Shown piece after piece: positions 8,894 through 17,239 of a stretch of DNA of 64,000 nt. The notes below the pieces were generated by a model that was not told where the DNA came from, made no database searches, and saw only the letters and a list, made by a program, of their open reading frames with translations. Made by a program: the position numbers and the translations under genes. Position 1 is the stretch's first letter; each line of letters opens with the position of its first letter. The stretch covers positions 45,846-109,845 of the forward strand of contig DASRWI010000001.1 in the NCBI GenBank assembly GCA_035654655.1, in the 5' to 3' direction. This stretch comes from DASRWI01 sp035654655. GTDB lineage: Bacteria; Bacteroidota; Ignavibacteria; Ignavibacteriales; Ignavibacteriaceae.

Positions 8894-10294
8894 CTATTGA
8901 CCTTTTCCAAACAAGACAACAAAAACTGTTCTAAATAAAATTTTGAAATCCATACGTAAAGAAATATTTTCAATATAAAACAAATCATATCTCAACTTCA
9001 CTTTTACGTCTTCAATTGATTCATCATATTTATGTTTTACCTGCGCCCATCCTGTAATGCCGGGACGAACTTTGAGTCTTCTTTTATAATATGGTATTTC
9101 TTCTGAAAGTTTCTCAACAAAGAATGGCCTTTCTGGTCGTGGTCCTACAAGACTCATTTCCCCCTTAAGAACATTAAACATTTGAGGAATTTCATCAATT
9201 CTAACCTTCCTGATAAACCTTCCCACTCTTGTAATTCGCGGGTCATTCTTTTGAGACCAAACCGGTCCTGTCATCTTTTCAGCATCCGGTCTCATTGATC
9301 TGAATTTTAACATCCTAAACTCTTCCCCATTTAACCCGCATCTTTCCTGCTTAAAGAAAACCGGACCTTTAGATTCAAGCCTTATTGCTAATGCTGTTAA
9401 TAAGGTAATTGGCAAAGTAATTATTAATATTAGTAAAGAAATGAAAACATCAAGAATTCTCTTTAATCTTTTCTCCCACTCAGGCATAAGCTGAGGCATA
9501 ATATCAATAAGAGGAATACTATATAATTGAGTAGTTCTTGCCTGACCACTTAAAATTTCATAAAGGTCAGGAACTATTTTAAGTCCAACATTTTTGAATT
9601 CACATTTTGCTATGATATCAATTAATAAATTATGGTCTTCTTTTTCTAAAGCAATGATAACTTCTTTTGCATCGAGTTGGTCAATAAGGTCAGAAACTTC
9701 CATATAGCTGCCAATAACATCAACACCTTTATAACTTCTTCCAATTTTTTCATCTCTTAAAGTCGCATAACCTTTAACATCATAACCTAATTGACGATGC
9801 TGAATAAGTTGGTCGTGAACTTCGTGTCCTTTTTCATTAAAACCAATTATCAAAGCATTTCTTCTGCCAATCCCCTTTATCAGCATATTTTTTTGTAAGC
9901 TTCGAACAAAAAGTCTTCCCATACCTACAAAGAAAATTAAGAATCCCCAATAAATAAAAATGAAAAATCTGGATATTCCCTGAGTTTGACTTTCCTGAAT
10001 ATCATCTAAAAATATTAAAAAGAATAAAATAAATATTCCGAAGAATGAAGCTTTTAGTAAAGTAGAAATCTCATCTAATCTTGAAGAAGCAAACCAGGTC
10101 CTGTACATTCCTACAAATGTAAAAATGATAAGCCAGTAAAAGTAAACAGCAAGCATAGGAGGAAAAAATTCAGGGATTGATGCTAATGTAAACCAACCGG
10201 ATTGTACTCTTAAATACCAGAAAAGAATAAAAGATATGTTTATAGTTATAAAATCAATAATTAAGATTAAACTTTTTTCTACCTTTTTGTTCAA
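8894..10294 (-). CDS. Undecaprenyl-phosphate sugar phosphotransferase, WcaJ-like
   Basis: Initiates exopolysaccharide or O-unit assembly by moving a sugar-1-phosphate onto undecaprenyl phosphate. The 466 residues show four N-terminal membrane segments (to about 125), a CoA-binding-like Rossmann domain (RRNALIIGFNEKGHEVHDQL), one re-entrant membrane helix near 280, and the catalytic domain: KQERCGLNGEEFRMLKFRSM, DPRITRVGRFIRK, then DEIPQMFNVLKGEMSLVGPR with the catalytic Asp-Glu pair, and VRPGITGWAQV. Everything needed for activity is present, in contrast to the fusion at 6111. The start is TTG at 10294. It is the first gene of the minus-strand series and faces the secreted-protein gene at 10401 across about 105 bp of AT-rich DNA that probably holds both promoters. 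Confidence 0.93.
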   Translation of the reverse strand: MNKKVEKSLILIIDFITINISFILFWYLRVQSGWFTLASIPEFFPPMLAVYFYWLIIFTFVGMYRTWFASSRLDEISTLLKASFFGIFILFFLIFLDDIQESQTQGISRFFIFIYWGFLIFFVGMGRLFVRSLQKNMLIKGIGRRNALIIGFNEKGHEVHDQLIQHRQLGYDVKGYATLRDEKIGRSYKGVDVIGSYMEVSDLIDQLDAKEVIIALEKEDHNLLIDIIAKCEFKNVGLKIVPDLYEILSGQARTTQLYSIPLIDIMPQLMPEWEKRLKRILDVFISLLILIITLPITLLTALAIRLESKGPVFFKQERCGLNGEEFRMLKFRSMRPDAEKMTGPVWSQKNDPRITRVGRFIRKVRIDEIPQMFNVLKGEMSLVGPRPERPFFVEKLSEEIPYYKRRLKVRPGITGWAQVKHKYDESIEDVKVKLRYDLFYIENISLRMDFKILFRTVFVVLFGKGQ

Positions 10295-10400
10295 TATTTT
10301 TCTTTATTTTGTTAGGAAAAATTAATTACTTGCTAAATATAAGAATTAGCTCTTTTATTTAATATATCAATTTTAATATTATTCGATTTTGGGACAAAAA

Positions 10401-12944
10401 ATGAAAAACTTTTTATTTCTTTTAATATCCGCTGTTTTAGCTTTTTATCTAATGAATGATAAATTCAGGTTTAATAATGAAAAACCCGCTAAATATCCTG
10501 ATGAATATTCATTTATAAAAAAAACATATCCATACTATAATGCAGATAAAGACGTATACCTTCAGGCTTTAAAGCAGGTTGAAGAAATGAAATCTCAAAA
10601 ATTAAGCAAAGTAAATAATTCTTCCTGGGAATTTGCTGGTCCTATTAATATTGGTGGAAGAGTTGTTGATATTGAATTTAATCCTCTTAACGCACAAATA
10701 GTTTATGCAGCTTCGGCTACCGGTGGAGTTTTTAAATCCACTGATAAAGGACATAATTGGTTTCCCATTTTTGATGACCAGGCAACTTTATCAATAGGTA
10801 ATATTGAATTGGACCCTATAAATCCTGATATCATATATGTTGGAACAGGTGAACCTAATGGAGGTCATAACAATTTTACAGGAAGTGGCGTATTTAAATC
10901 TACCGATGCCGGTTCGACCTGGTTTTTCTTAGGCTTGCAAAATACCCATTCAATAGGAAGAATTGTTATTGATCCTGTTAATACAAATAATGTATTCGTT
11001 GCTGCTACTGGCTCATATTTCGGAAGAGATAATGATAGAGGAATTTTTAAAAGTACAGATGGAGGAACAACCTGGAATCAAAGTTTATTTGTAACAGATT
11101 CAACTGCTGGTATTGATGTTATTATGGCACCTGATAATCCACAAGTATTGTATGCTGCAATGTGGGAAAGATACAGAACTCCTCATCTATCTCATCTTAA
11201 TGGTCCAACAAGTGGAATTTATAAAACTACAAATGGCGGAACAACCTGGGATAAAATTTCTGCAGCCTCAGGATTTCCTCAATCAGGAGTTGGCAGAATA
11301 GGTTTATCAATAAGCAGACAAAATTCAAATGTAATTTATGCATTAGTAAATAATGGCACTGAATATATTGGACTTTATAAAACAACCAATGCTGGCACTA
11401 ATTGGTTTAATGTTGATAACGACAATGAAATTGTAGATGGATGTTCGAATTTCAGCTGGTACTTTGGACAAGTACGAATTGACCCTTCAAACGATAATAT
11501 AATTTATGCTTTAGATGTTTCCTTTATGAGGTCTACTGATGCAGGTAACTCCTGGCCGATAATGTATGGCTATAGCGGTAATCAATATCAGCTTCACGTT
11601 GACCATCATGCACTTGCTTTCGCTCCTGATGATCCAAATTATGTTATATCTGGTAATGACGGTGGAATGAATATTTCTACAAACAAAGGGTTAACCTGGT
11701 CTGATCCTGTTCAATTGCCTGCAACTCAATTTTATGAAATAGGTTTGGATTATAATAATCCACAAAAATTATATGGAGGTACTCAGGATAATAGTACAAT
11801 CAGAACTCAAGCAGGAGCACTCGATGATTGGGAAGTTATTTATGGTGGTGATGGTTTTTATACTATAGTAGATTATTCTAATCCGGATATAATTTATGCA
11901 GAATCTCAATTTGGAGATTTAGGAAAATCAGTTAATGGCGGTGCCTCATTTAGTTATGCAATGAATGGAATAAGTTTTAGTGAACCTACAAACTGGTCAA
12001 CTCCAGTTATAATGGATTTTAACAATACCAATATTTTATACTATGGAACATATAAAATTTATAGAACAACAAATGGTGCTGCTAACTGGACAGCAATAAG
12101 CCCTAAACTTACTATATCCCCTGATGGTGCAAGATTAGGTACAATTACAACCATTGCGGTTTCCCCTTCCAATCCAAGTTATATTTATTGCGGAACAGAT
12201 GATGGTCAGGTTTGGGTTACTTTTAATAATGGCGCTACCTGGCAAAATGTTTCCGCCGGATTGCCAGATAGATGGGTTACCAGAGTTGCAGTTAATCCAA
12301 CTGAACCCAATAAAATTTATGTTACATTCTCAGGATTAAAATGGAGAGATCCTCAGCCTCATGTTTTCAAAAGTATAGACTTAGGTCAGCACTGGATAGA
12401 CATCAGCAGCAATCTTCCTGATGCTCCTGTAGATGCCTTTGCTGTGGATAATAATAATCCAAATACATTGTACTTGGGAAATGATGTTGGTGCATTTGTA
12501 AGTTATAATGATGGTGAACAATGGGAAGTACTTGGCGAAGGATTACCTGTTGTGGTTGTTAATGACTTAAAGATTCATCCTAATGAAAATTATTTAGCTG
12601 CGGGTACTCACGGAAGAGGTATTTGGAAAATAAATATCAATCCTGTTACAAGTGTTAACGATAAAAATATTGTTCAAAGTTTTGGATTAAAACAGAACTA
12701 CCCAAATCCATTTAATCCATCAACAACAATAGATTTCAATATTTCAGAAAGAAGTAATGTGAATTTGACAATCTACAATTTACAAGGAGAAGTTGTTGAT
12801 GTATTATTGAATAAAGAAATGCAGCCGGGAAAACATAAAGCTGAATGGAATACATCAAATAAAAATTTAGCAAGTGGAATATATTTCTATAAACTAAAGG
12901 CAGGAAATCAAACCGAAACACGAAAAATGATATTGATGAAATAG
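10401..12944 (+). CDS. Secreted Asp-box (BNR/sortilin-like) beta-propeller protein with type IX sorting domain
   Basis: An 847-residue exported protein. I start at ATG 10401, which gives a signal-like N-terminus (MKNFLFLLISAVLAFYL), rather than an in-frame TTG four codons earlier. About a dozen Asp-box repeats of the pattern S/T-x-D/N-x-G-x-x-W run from roughly residue 90 to 760, for example FKSTDKGHNW, FKSTDAGSTW and YKTTNGGTTW, as in sortilin/VPS10 and glycosyl-hydrolase 74 type propellers. The last 80 residues (from NYPNPFNPSTTI to KMILMK) form a type IX secretion sorting domain that predicts transport across the outer membrane and surface attachment or release. No catalytic set for sialidase or xyloglucanase is evident, so I do not assign an enzyme. 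Its final 243 bp nearly match those of the next gene. Confidence 0.85.
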   Translation: MKNFLFLLISAVLAFYLMNDKFRFNNEKPAKYPDEYSFIKKTYPYYNADKDVYLQALKQVEEMKSQKLSKVNNSSWEFAGPINIGGRVVDIEFNPLNAQIVYAASATGGVFKSTDKGHNWFPIFDDQATLSIGNIELDPINPDIIYVGTGEPNGGHNNFTGSGVFKSTDAGSTWFFLGLQNTHSIGRIVIDPVNTNNVFVAATGSYFGRDNDRGIFKSTDGGTTWNQSLFVTDSTAGIDVIMAPDNPQVLYAAMWERYRTPHLSHLNGPTSGIYKTTNGGTTWDKISAASGFPQSGVGRIGLSISRQNSNVIYALVNNGTEYIGLYKTTNAGTNWFNVDNDNEIVDGCSNFSWYFGQVRIDPSNDNIIYALDVSFMRSTDAGNSWPIMYGYSGNQYQLHVDHHALAFAPDDPNYVISGNDGGMNISTNKGLTWSDPVQLPATQFYEIGLDYNNPQKLYGGTQDNSTIRTQAGALDDWEVIYGGDGFYTIVDYSNPDIIYAESQFGDLGKSVNGGASFSYAMNGISFSEPTNWSTPVIMDFNNTNILYYGTYKIYRTTNGAANWTAISPKLTISPDGARLGTITTIAVSPSNPSYIYCGTDDGQVWVTFNNGATWQNVSAGLPDRWVTRVAVNPTEPNKIYVTFSGLKWRDPQPHVFKSIDLGQHWIDISSNLPDAPVDAFAVDNNNPNTLYLGNDVGAFVSYNDGEQWEVLGEGLPVVVVNDLKIHPNENYLAAGTHGRGIWKININPVTSVNDKNIVQSFGLKQNYPNPFNPSTTIDFNISERSNVNLTIYNLQGEVVDVLLNKEMQPGKHKAEWNTSNKNLASGIYFYKLKAGNQTETRKMILMK
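12702..12944 (+). repeat. 243-bp near-identical sorting-domain repeat, copy A
   Basis: This segment encodes the type IX sorting domain of the protein at 10401 and matches 14553-14795 base for base except for eight substitutions that I count by eye. Two of these change an amino acid (Ala/Val and Ser/Ala) and one swaps the stop codon TAG for TAA. There are no gaps. The similarity ends sharply just before CCAAATCCATTTAATCC, within the codons for the NYPNPF motif. Confidence 0.93.
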
Positions 12945-13024
12945 AGCTAAGGTACACTGAGTGTTTTTTGTTCCGGTTTATCCTAGCAAAAAATGTTTCG
13001 AAGTGTCCGAAGCAAAAAAATTTT

Positions 13025-13052
13025 AGCCCACGACTTTAATCGTGGGTTTTTT
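13025..13052 (+). terminator. Hairpin with T-run after the Asp-box gene
   Basis: A CCCACGA arm (13027-13033) and a TCGTGGG arm (13040-13046) pair perfectly around a six-base loop and are followed directly by six T. This is a good intrinsic terminator for the gene ending at 12944. The same CCCACG...CGTGGG core recurs at 44757 and around the transposase near 61 kb, so it may be a repeat used as a terminator. Confidence 0.75.
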
Positions 13053-13157
13053 ATATACAATTAATTTGTATTATCCTTTTCATATACTTAAATTAATTCC
13101 ATCCTTTGCAGAAAAAATTTGTTCGTATTGTTTTCTGAATTTTTACAGGAGAATAAA

Positions 13158-14795
13158 ATGAAAGGCTTTTTAGTTATTCTGTTTATTCTTTTCACCTACT
13201 CTCTATTATTTCCTCAAATCCGTTACTCAACAAAAATAAACAGCAGCATAACAATCAACTACGGGAAAATGTCATCACCGGATAAAAACACTATTTATTA
13301 TGTTTACCGGAGAGGAGACAACAATACTCCTGAAGAACGGCAAATTAAATTTGCACGTTCAACCGATTCAGGAATTTCATTTTCCGAAACTGATATAACC
13401 ATTCCTTATGGGACTTTTAATTCACAAAATATTGAACCAACAATTGTTAGTACAGCCAATTCGGTTATAGCTTATTATTCATTTGATTCAAGCGGAACTG
13501 AGCTTTATTGTTTAGCCCGTTCAACAGATAAAGGTTCAACATTTACCTTAAAAACTTACAACTTTAGTTTTCCATACTTTTTTAATTTCATAAGCGATGG
13601 CTTTTCTAAATATTACTTAAAATATTTTGAACATTATCTAGTTTCAACTGATAATGGAGCAACATTCGTTTCCAAACCATATAATATTCCTGGAAGTCTT
13701 GAAGCAGCTACACCTCAATATTTATGGAGTGCAAAAATTCAGAGCGATACAATTTTTGTTTATCGTTCTACCAATGATGGTTCGACTTTTGATTTAATTA
13801 CAAGCATCCCAACTACAATAGCTGATGGTACCTATTTTACTTATTCAGCATTTGGTAATGAATTAAACATTACTTGGGTTGATGAAGAATGGGGAGCTAC
13901 AAAATTAAAGATGGTTAACATCAATGGAAATACAGTAAGTCCAGTTAGAACTGCAGGTCCAATAATGTTAATGGGATATAACACTGCACCTTATGTATTT
14001 CAAACTGCAAATAAAATTTTTATTCAATACAATCAAAAGGTTTGTTACACTACTGATAAAGGAATTACATGGAGCAGGAATTCAGATCAAAGTGCTGAAG
14101 CTGGTCCTAATTATGAGTTGATTGTTGCTGATGATACTACTTTTTATACACATTCATCAGAATATCTAACTGGTGGTTTTTTAAATCTTTGGTTCAGAAA
14201 TTCAAAATGGACAGACCAACCTTTTTCCCCTTTAAAAAATGATACTCTAATTACCGGTAATTTCCTTTTTATTGGAGCACATCCTTCAGTACAGACTTCT
14301 AATTACCGGCTGCAAATATCAAGTACATCAGATTTTTCCTCACCAGTTATCGATACTCTTTCTAATAGTGATGCAATAGGTATTAATATAAATGGAAGGT
14401 TCGTTAATGATACAAGATATTATTATAGAATGCGTGGTGAAGAAAATACTTATATGACACAATGGTCTTCTAATACTTTTATCTATGGAACAATGGTAGA
14501 TGTTAAAGAAAATCCTACAGATTTAAATAAATATTTTCTATGTGCAAATTATCCAAATCCATTTAATCCATCAACAACAATAGATTTCAATATTTCAGAA
14601 AGAAGTAATGTGAACTTGACAATCTACAATTTACAAGGAGAAGTTGTTGATGTATTATTGAATAAAGAAATGCAACCGGGAAAACATAAAGTTGAATGGA
14701 ATACAGCAAATAAAAATTTAGCAAGTGGAATATATTTTTATAAACTAAAAGCAGGAAATCAAACCGAAACACGGAAAATGATATTGATGAAATAA
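13158..14795 (+). CDS. Secreted Asp-box repeat protein with type IX sorting domain
   Basis: A 545-residue exported protein of unknown activity. The start at ATG 13158 is supported by an AGGAGA ribosome site at 13147-13152 and gives a clean signal peptide (MKGFLVILFILFTYSLLFP). Earlier in-frame codons would place extra residues in front of it. At least five Asp-box-like turns occur (ARSTDSGISF, ARSTDKGSTF, LVSTDNGATF, YRSTNDGSTF, YTTDKGITW), fewer and less regular than in the upstream gene. A region around residues 395-480 looks like a fibronectin-III-like fold (SNYRLQISSTSDFSSPV, RYYYRMRGEE). The final 80 residues are a type IX sorting domain almost identical to that of the upstream protein. 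The two genes are separated by a terminator, so they are probably transcribed separately. Confidence 0.83.
   Translation: MKGFLVILFILFTYSLLFPQIRYSTKINSSITINYGKMSSPDKNTIYYVYRRGDNNTPEERQIKFARSTDSGISFSETDITIPYGTFNSQNIEPTIVSTANSVIAYYSFDSSGTELYCLARSTDKGSTFTLKTYNFSFPYFFNFISDGFSKYYLKYFEHYLVSTDNGATFVSKPYNIPGSLEAATPQYLWSAKIQSDTIFVYRSTNDGSTFDLITSIPTTIADGTYFTYSAFGNELNITWVDEEWGATKLKMVNINGNTVSPVRTAGPIMLMGYNTAPYVFQTANKIFIQYNQKVCYTTDKGITWSRNSDQSAEAGPNYELIVADDTTFYTHSSEYLTGGFLNLWFRNSKWTDQPFSPLKNDTLITGNFLFIGAHPSVQTSNYRLQISSTSDFSSPVIDTLSNSDAIGININGRFVNDTRYYYRMRGEENTYMTQWSSNTFIYGTMVDVKENPTDLNKYFLCANYPNPFNPSTTIDFNISERSNVNLTIYNLQGEVVDVLLNKEMQPGKHKVEWNTANKNLASGIYFYKLKAGNQTETRKMILMK
14553..14795 (+). repeat. 243-bp near-identical sorting-domain repeat, copy B
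   Basis: Second copy of the sorting-domain repeat at 12702-12944, same length and direction, about 1.85 kb downstream. Most of the eight differences fall at third codon positions, which points to a recent duplication or gene conversion under selection for the protein sequence. Confidence 0.93.
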
Positions 14796-14807
14796 CCTAA
14801 TTCTGTT

Positions 14808-14850
14808 ATTGCGAACCTCGTCCGATTTTAGTCGGACGAGGTGTGGCAAT
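14808..14850. repeat. ATTGC-flanked palindrome between convergent genes
   Basis: An 11-bp perfect stem (ACCTCGTCCGA at 14815-14825 with TCGGACGAGGT at 14832-14842, loop TTTTAG) sits inside an outer ATTGC...GCAAT pair. It lies between the ends of the secreted-protein gene and transketolase, with a T-run at 14854 in the plus direction, so it may help to end transcription. The outer ATTGCGA/GCAATCTC parts recur at 21293-21322 in the opposite orientation. Confidence 0.7.
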
Positions 14851-14862
14851 CTCATTTTTTAA

Positions 14863-16875
14863 TTAACTCTTTCTTAACAACTCCTTAGCCTTGGCATAAA
14901 CATTATCAACGGTAAAGCCGTACTTCTCAAATAGAATTTTATCAGGAGCAGAAGAACCAAATTTTTCAATACTTATAGAAGCTCCCTTAACTCCAGTATA
15001 CTTACTCCAACCTAATTCAACACCAGCTTCAATTGATAATCTTGCAGTAACTGAAGAAGGTAAAATCTTTTTCTTATATTCTTCAGATTGCTTTTCAAAC
15101 AACTGCCAGCTTGGAAATGATACAACTCTTACCTTCATACCTTCAGCCTCAAGTTTTTCTCCTGCTTTCAAAGCAAGACTTACTTCGCTGCCGCTTGCCA
15201 TTAAAATCAGTTCAGGAGTTCCTTCAGAATCTTTTAATATGTATGCTCCTCTTTCAACTCCTTCAGCAATATTATACTTATTCAAATCAAGAGTAGGAAG
15301 ATTCTGCCTTGTTAATGCTAAAATAAAAGGACTCTCCTTATGCTTAATTGCAGCTTTCCAGGCATAGACTGTTTCATTTGCATCTGCAGGTCTCACAACA
15401 ACTACATTTGGAATTGCTCTTAATGAAGCAAGTTGTTCAATTGGCTGATGTGTTGGGCCATCTTCGCCTAATCCAATGCTATCGTGAGTGAATACATAAA
15501 TAACTTTTATTTTTGAAAGTGCACCCAAACGGATTGCTGGTCTTAAGTAGTCAGAGAAAATCAAAAATGTAGCACCAAATGGAATAAATCCACCATACAA
15601 AGCCATTCCATTTAATATAGATGCCATCCCATGTTCACGTATTCCAAAGTGAATATTTCTTCCTTTATAACTTCCTGGTTTAATTTCATCAAAATCTTTT
15701 AAATGAGTATTGTTAGAAGGAGTTAAATCTGCTGAACCCCCAATAAGACCAGGCAGGTATGAAGCTATTGCATTTAATGTTTTTCCTGAAGCTACTCTTG
15801 TTGCTATTCCTTTTTCATCAAGTTCAAATTTTGGTAATGCTTTTTCCCACTCTCTATATTTGCTGCTCATAAAATCTTCAAACTTCTTCGCATCTTCAGG
15901 ATATTTTTCTGCATACTTATTTCTTAAATCATTCCAATCATTTTCAAGCTTGGCTCCTTTAGATTTAACATCAGCAAAAGCTTTATAGACCTCATCAGGC
16001 ACATAGAAAAATTTATTTTCATCCCATCCTAAATTTTTCTTTGTTAACTTAACTTCCTCATCACCCAAAGCAGAACCGTGGGCTTCTGAACTATCCTGTT
16101 TGTTTGGACTTCCGAATCCAATATGAGTTTTTGTGACAATAAGAGATGGTTTATCTTTTACATTTTGAGCGGCAGTAATTGCTTTTTCTAGAGCATCAAT
16201 ATCATTTACATCATTAACCGTTTGAACATGCCAGTTGTAGGCTTCAAATCTTTGGGCAGTTTTATCTGAAAAAGATAGTTCAGTAGATCCATCTATAGTA
16301 ATCTGATTATCATCATAAAAGAAAATCAAATTGCCAAGCTTAAGATGCCCTGCAAAAGATGCAGCTTCGTGACTTACACCTTCCATTAAATCACCATCAC
16401 TGCAAATTCCATAGACATAATGGTCAATAAGTTTTAAATCATCTTTATTAAAAATCTCAGCAAAATGTTTTTCTGCTAAAGCAATACCAACAGCATTTGC
16501 AAATCCTTGTCCTAATGGACCAGTAGTAACCTCTACACCGGGGGTATGAGTATTTTCTGGATGCCCCGGAGTTTTACTACCCCACTGCCTGAAGTTTTTT
16601 AAATCGTCTATTGATAAATCATAACCACATAGATGAAGAATGCTATATAATAACATACTGCCATGTCCTGCAGACAAAATAAATCTATCTCTATTAGCCC
16701 ATTTTGGATTAGCCGGATTATGTTTTATGTATTTTGAATAAAGGACATAAGCAATTGGGGCACAACCCATCGGCATTCCGGGATGTCCGCTTTTAGCTTT
16801 TTGAACACCATCAGCAGCTAATAATCTTATAGTATTTACAGCAAGTTCATCAATATGGTTTGAGAATATAGACAT
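14863..16875 (-). CDS. tkt: Transketolase
   Basis: Thiamine-diphosphate enzyme that moves two-carbon ketol units between sugar phosphates in the pentose phosphate pathway. The 670-residue length is normal. The N-terminal domain shows KSGHPGMPMGCAPIAYVL, SAGHGSMLLYSILHL, GPLGQGFANAVGIALAEKHF and the diphosphate-binding GDLMEGVSHEAASFAG...DDNQITIDGS. The middle domain has NIHFGIREHGMASILNGMAL (with the catalytic Glu), DSIGLGEDGPTHQPIEQLA and RPADANETV. The C-terminal domain contains VARLSIEAGVELGW. The start at 16875 has a GGAG site nine bases upstream. It is transcribed alone: a terminator-like hairpin lies upstream at 16974 and the convergent palindrome lies downstream. Confidence 0.97.
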   Translation of the reverse strand: MSIFSNHIDELAVNTIRLLAADGVQKAKSGHPGMPMGCAPIAYVLYSKYIKHNPANPKWANRDRFILSAGHGSMLLYSILHLCGYDLSIDDLKNFRQWGSKTPGHPENTHTPGVEVTTGPLGQGFANAVGIALAEKHFAEIFNKDDLKLIDHYVYGICSDGDLMEGVSHEAASFAGHLKLGNLIFFYDDNQITIDGSTELSFSDKTAQRFEAYNWHVQTVNDVNDIDALEKAITAAQNVKDKPSLIVTKTHIGFGSPNKQDSSEAHGSALGDEEVKLTKKNLGWDENKFFYVPDEVYKAFADVKSKGAKLENDWNDLRNKYAEKYPEDAKKFEDFMSSKYREWEKALPKFELDEKGIATRVASGKTLNAIASYLPGLIGGSADLTPSNNTHLKDFDEIKPGSYKGRNIHFGIREHGMASILNGMALYGGFIPFGATFLIFSDYLRPAIRLGALSKIKVIYVFTHDSIGLGEDGPTHQPIEQLASLRAIPNVVVVRPADANETVYAWKAAIKHKESPFILALTRQNLPTLDLNKYNIAEGVERGAYILKDSEGTPELILMASGSEVSLALKAGEKLEAEGMKVRVVSFPSWQLFEKQSEEYKKKILPSSVTARLSIEAGVELGWSKYTGVKGASISIEKFGSSAPDKILFEKYGFTVDNVYAKAKELLRKS

Positions 16876-16971
16876 TAAAAATCTCCAAATTTATTCAACT
16901 AAAAATAAAAAAAAGAATAAGAATATAGAGAACCTACACCCTTAATCTTTTGATAATTGTTTAAATATAAA

Positions 16972-16997
16972 AAGAGGATGTTGCCATCCTCTTTTTT
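16972..16997 (-). terminator. Hairpin terminator after the acyl-CoA dehydrogenase operon
   Basis: GAGGATG (16974-16980) and CATCCTC (16985-16991) pair around a TTGC loop. Read on the minus strand the stem is followed by five T, and on the plus strand by six T, so it could work in both directions. It sits just after the stop of the small gene at 17004 and marks the end of the etfB-etfA-dehydrogenase transcript. Confidence 0.8.
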
Positions 16998-17003
16998 AAA
17001 AAA

Positions 17004-17216
17004 TTAATAAGAAATATCTGTAACTTTTATTATCTCAGCATATTTATCAGTTTTCTGCAAAAACTTTACAAATGTTGAGGTAACATATTTTTTATGAGTT
17101 TTCTCATAATCCTTTAACAACTCTTCAACTTTTTTACGAACCAAAGAAGTTTTTATATAATTAAATTCTTCTTTATCATCATAAATCTTGAAGTAGTTAA
17201 ATTTCTTATTTTCCAT
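17004..17216 (-). CDS. Small conserved-context protein of unknown function (70 residues)
   Basis: I do not recognise this protein. It is 70 residues, rich in lysine, tyrosine and glutamate, with no membrane segment, signal peptide or cysteine. The sequence looks largely helical (RKKVEELLKDYEKTHKKY in the middle). It begins 23 bp after the acyl-CoA dehydrogenase stop codon, is read in the same direction, and is followed at once by a hairpin terminator, so it is very likely the last gene of that operon. Its position suggests a role linked to the dehydrogenase or electron transfer flavoprotein, but nothing in the sequence proves it. Confidence 0.6.
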   Translation of the reverse strand: MENKKFNYFKIYDDKEEFNYIKTSLVRKKVEELLKDYEKTHKKYVTSTFVKFLQKTDKYAEIIKVTDISY

Positions 17217-17239
17217 AGCTTTTATATTTATTTATTTAA

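Noticed and set aside
10401..12944. Sialidase or GH74 enzyme
   Set aside because: Asp-boxes mark only the propeller fold. The arginine triad, nucleophilic Tyr or acid residues of those enzymes could not be identified.
12736..14772. Two similar open frames on the minus strand (12736-12957 and 14587-14772) that look like a small paralogous pair
   Set aside because: They are antisense to the duplicated sorting-domain repeat. Their likeness follows from the plus-strand duplication, and they have no ribosome site or known motif.
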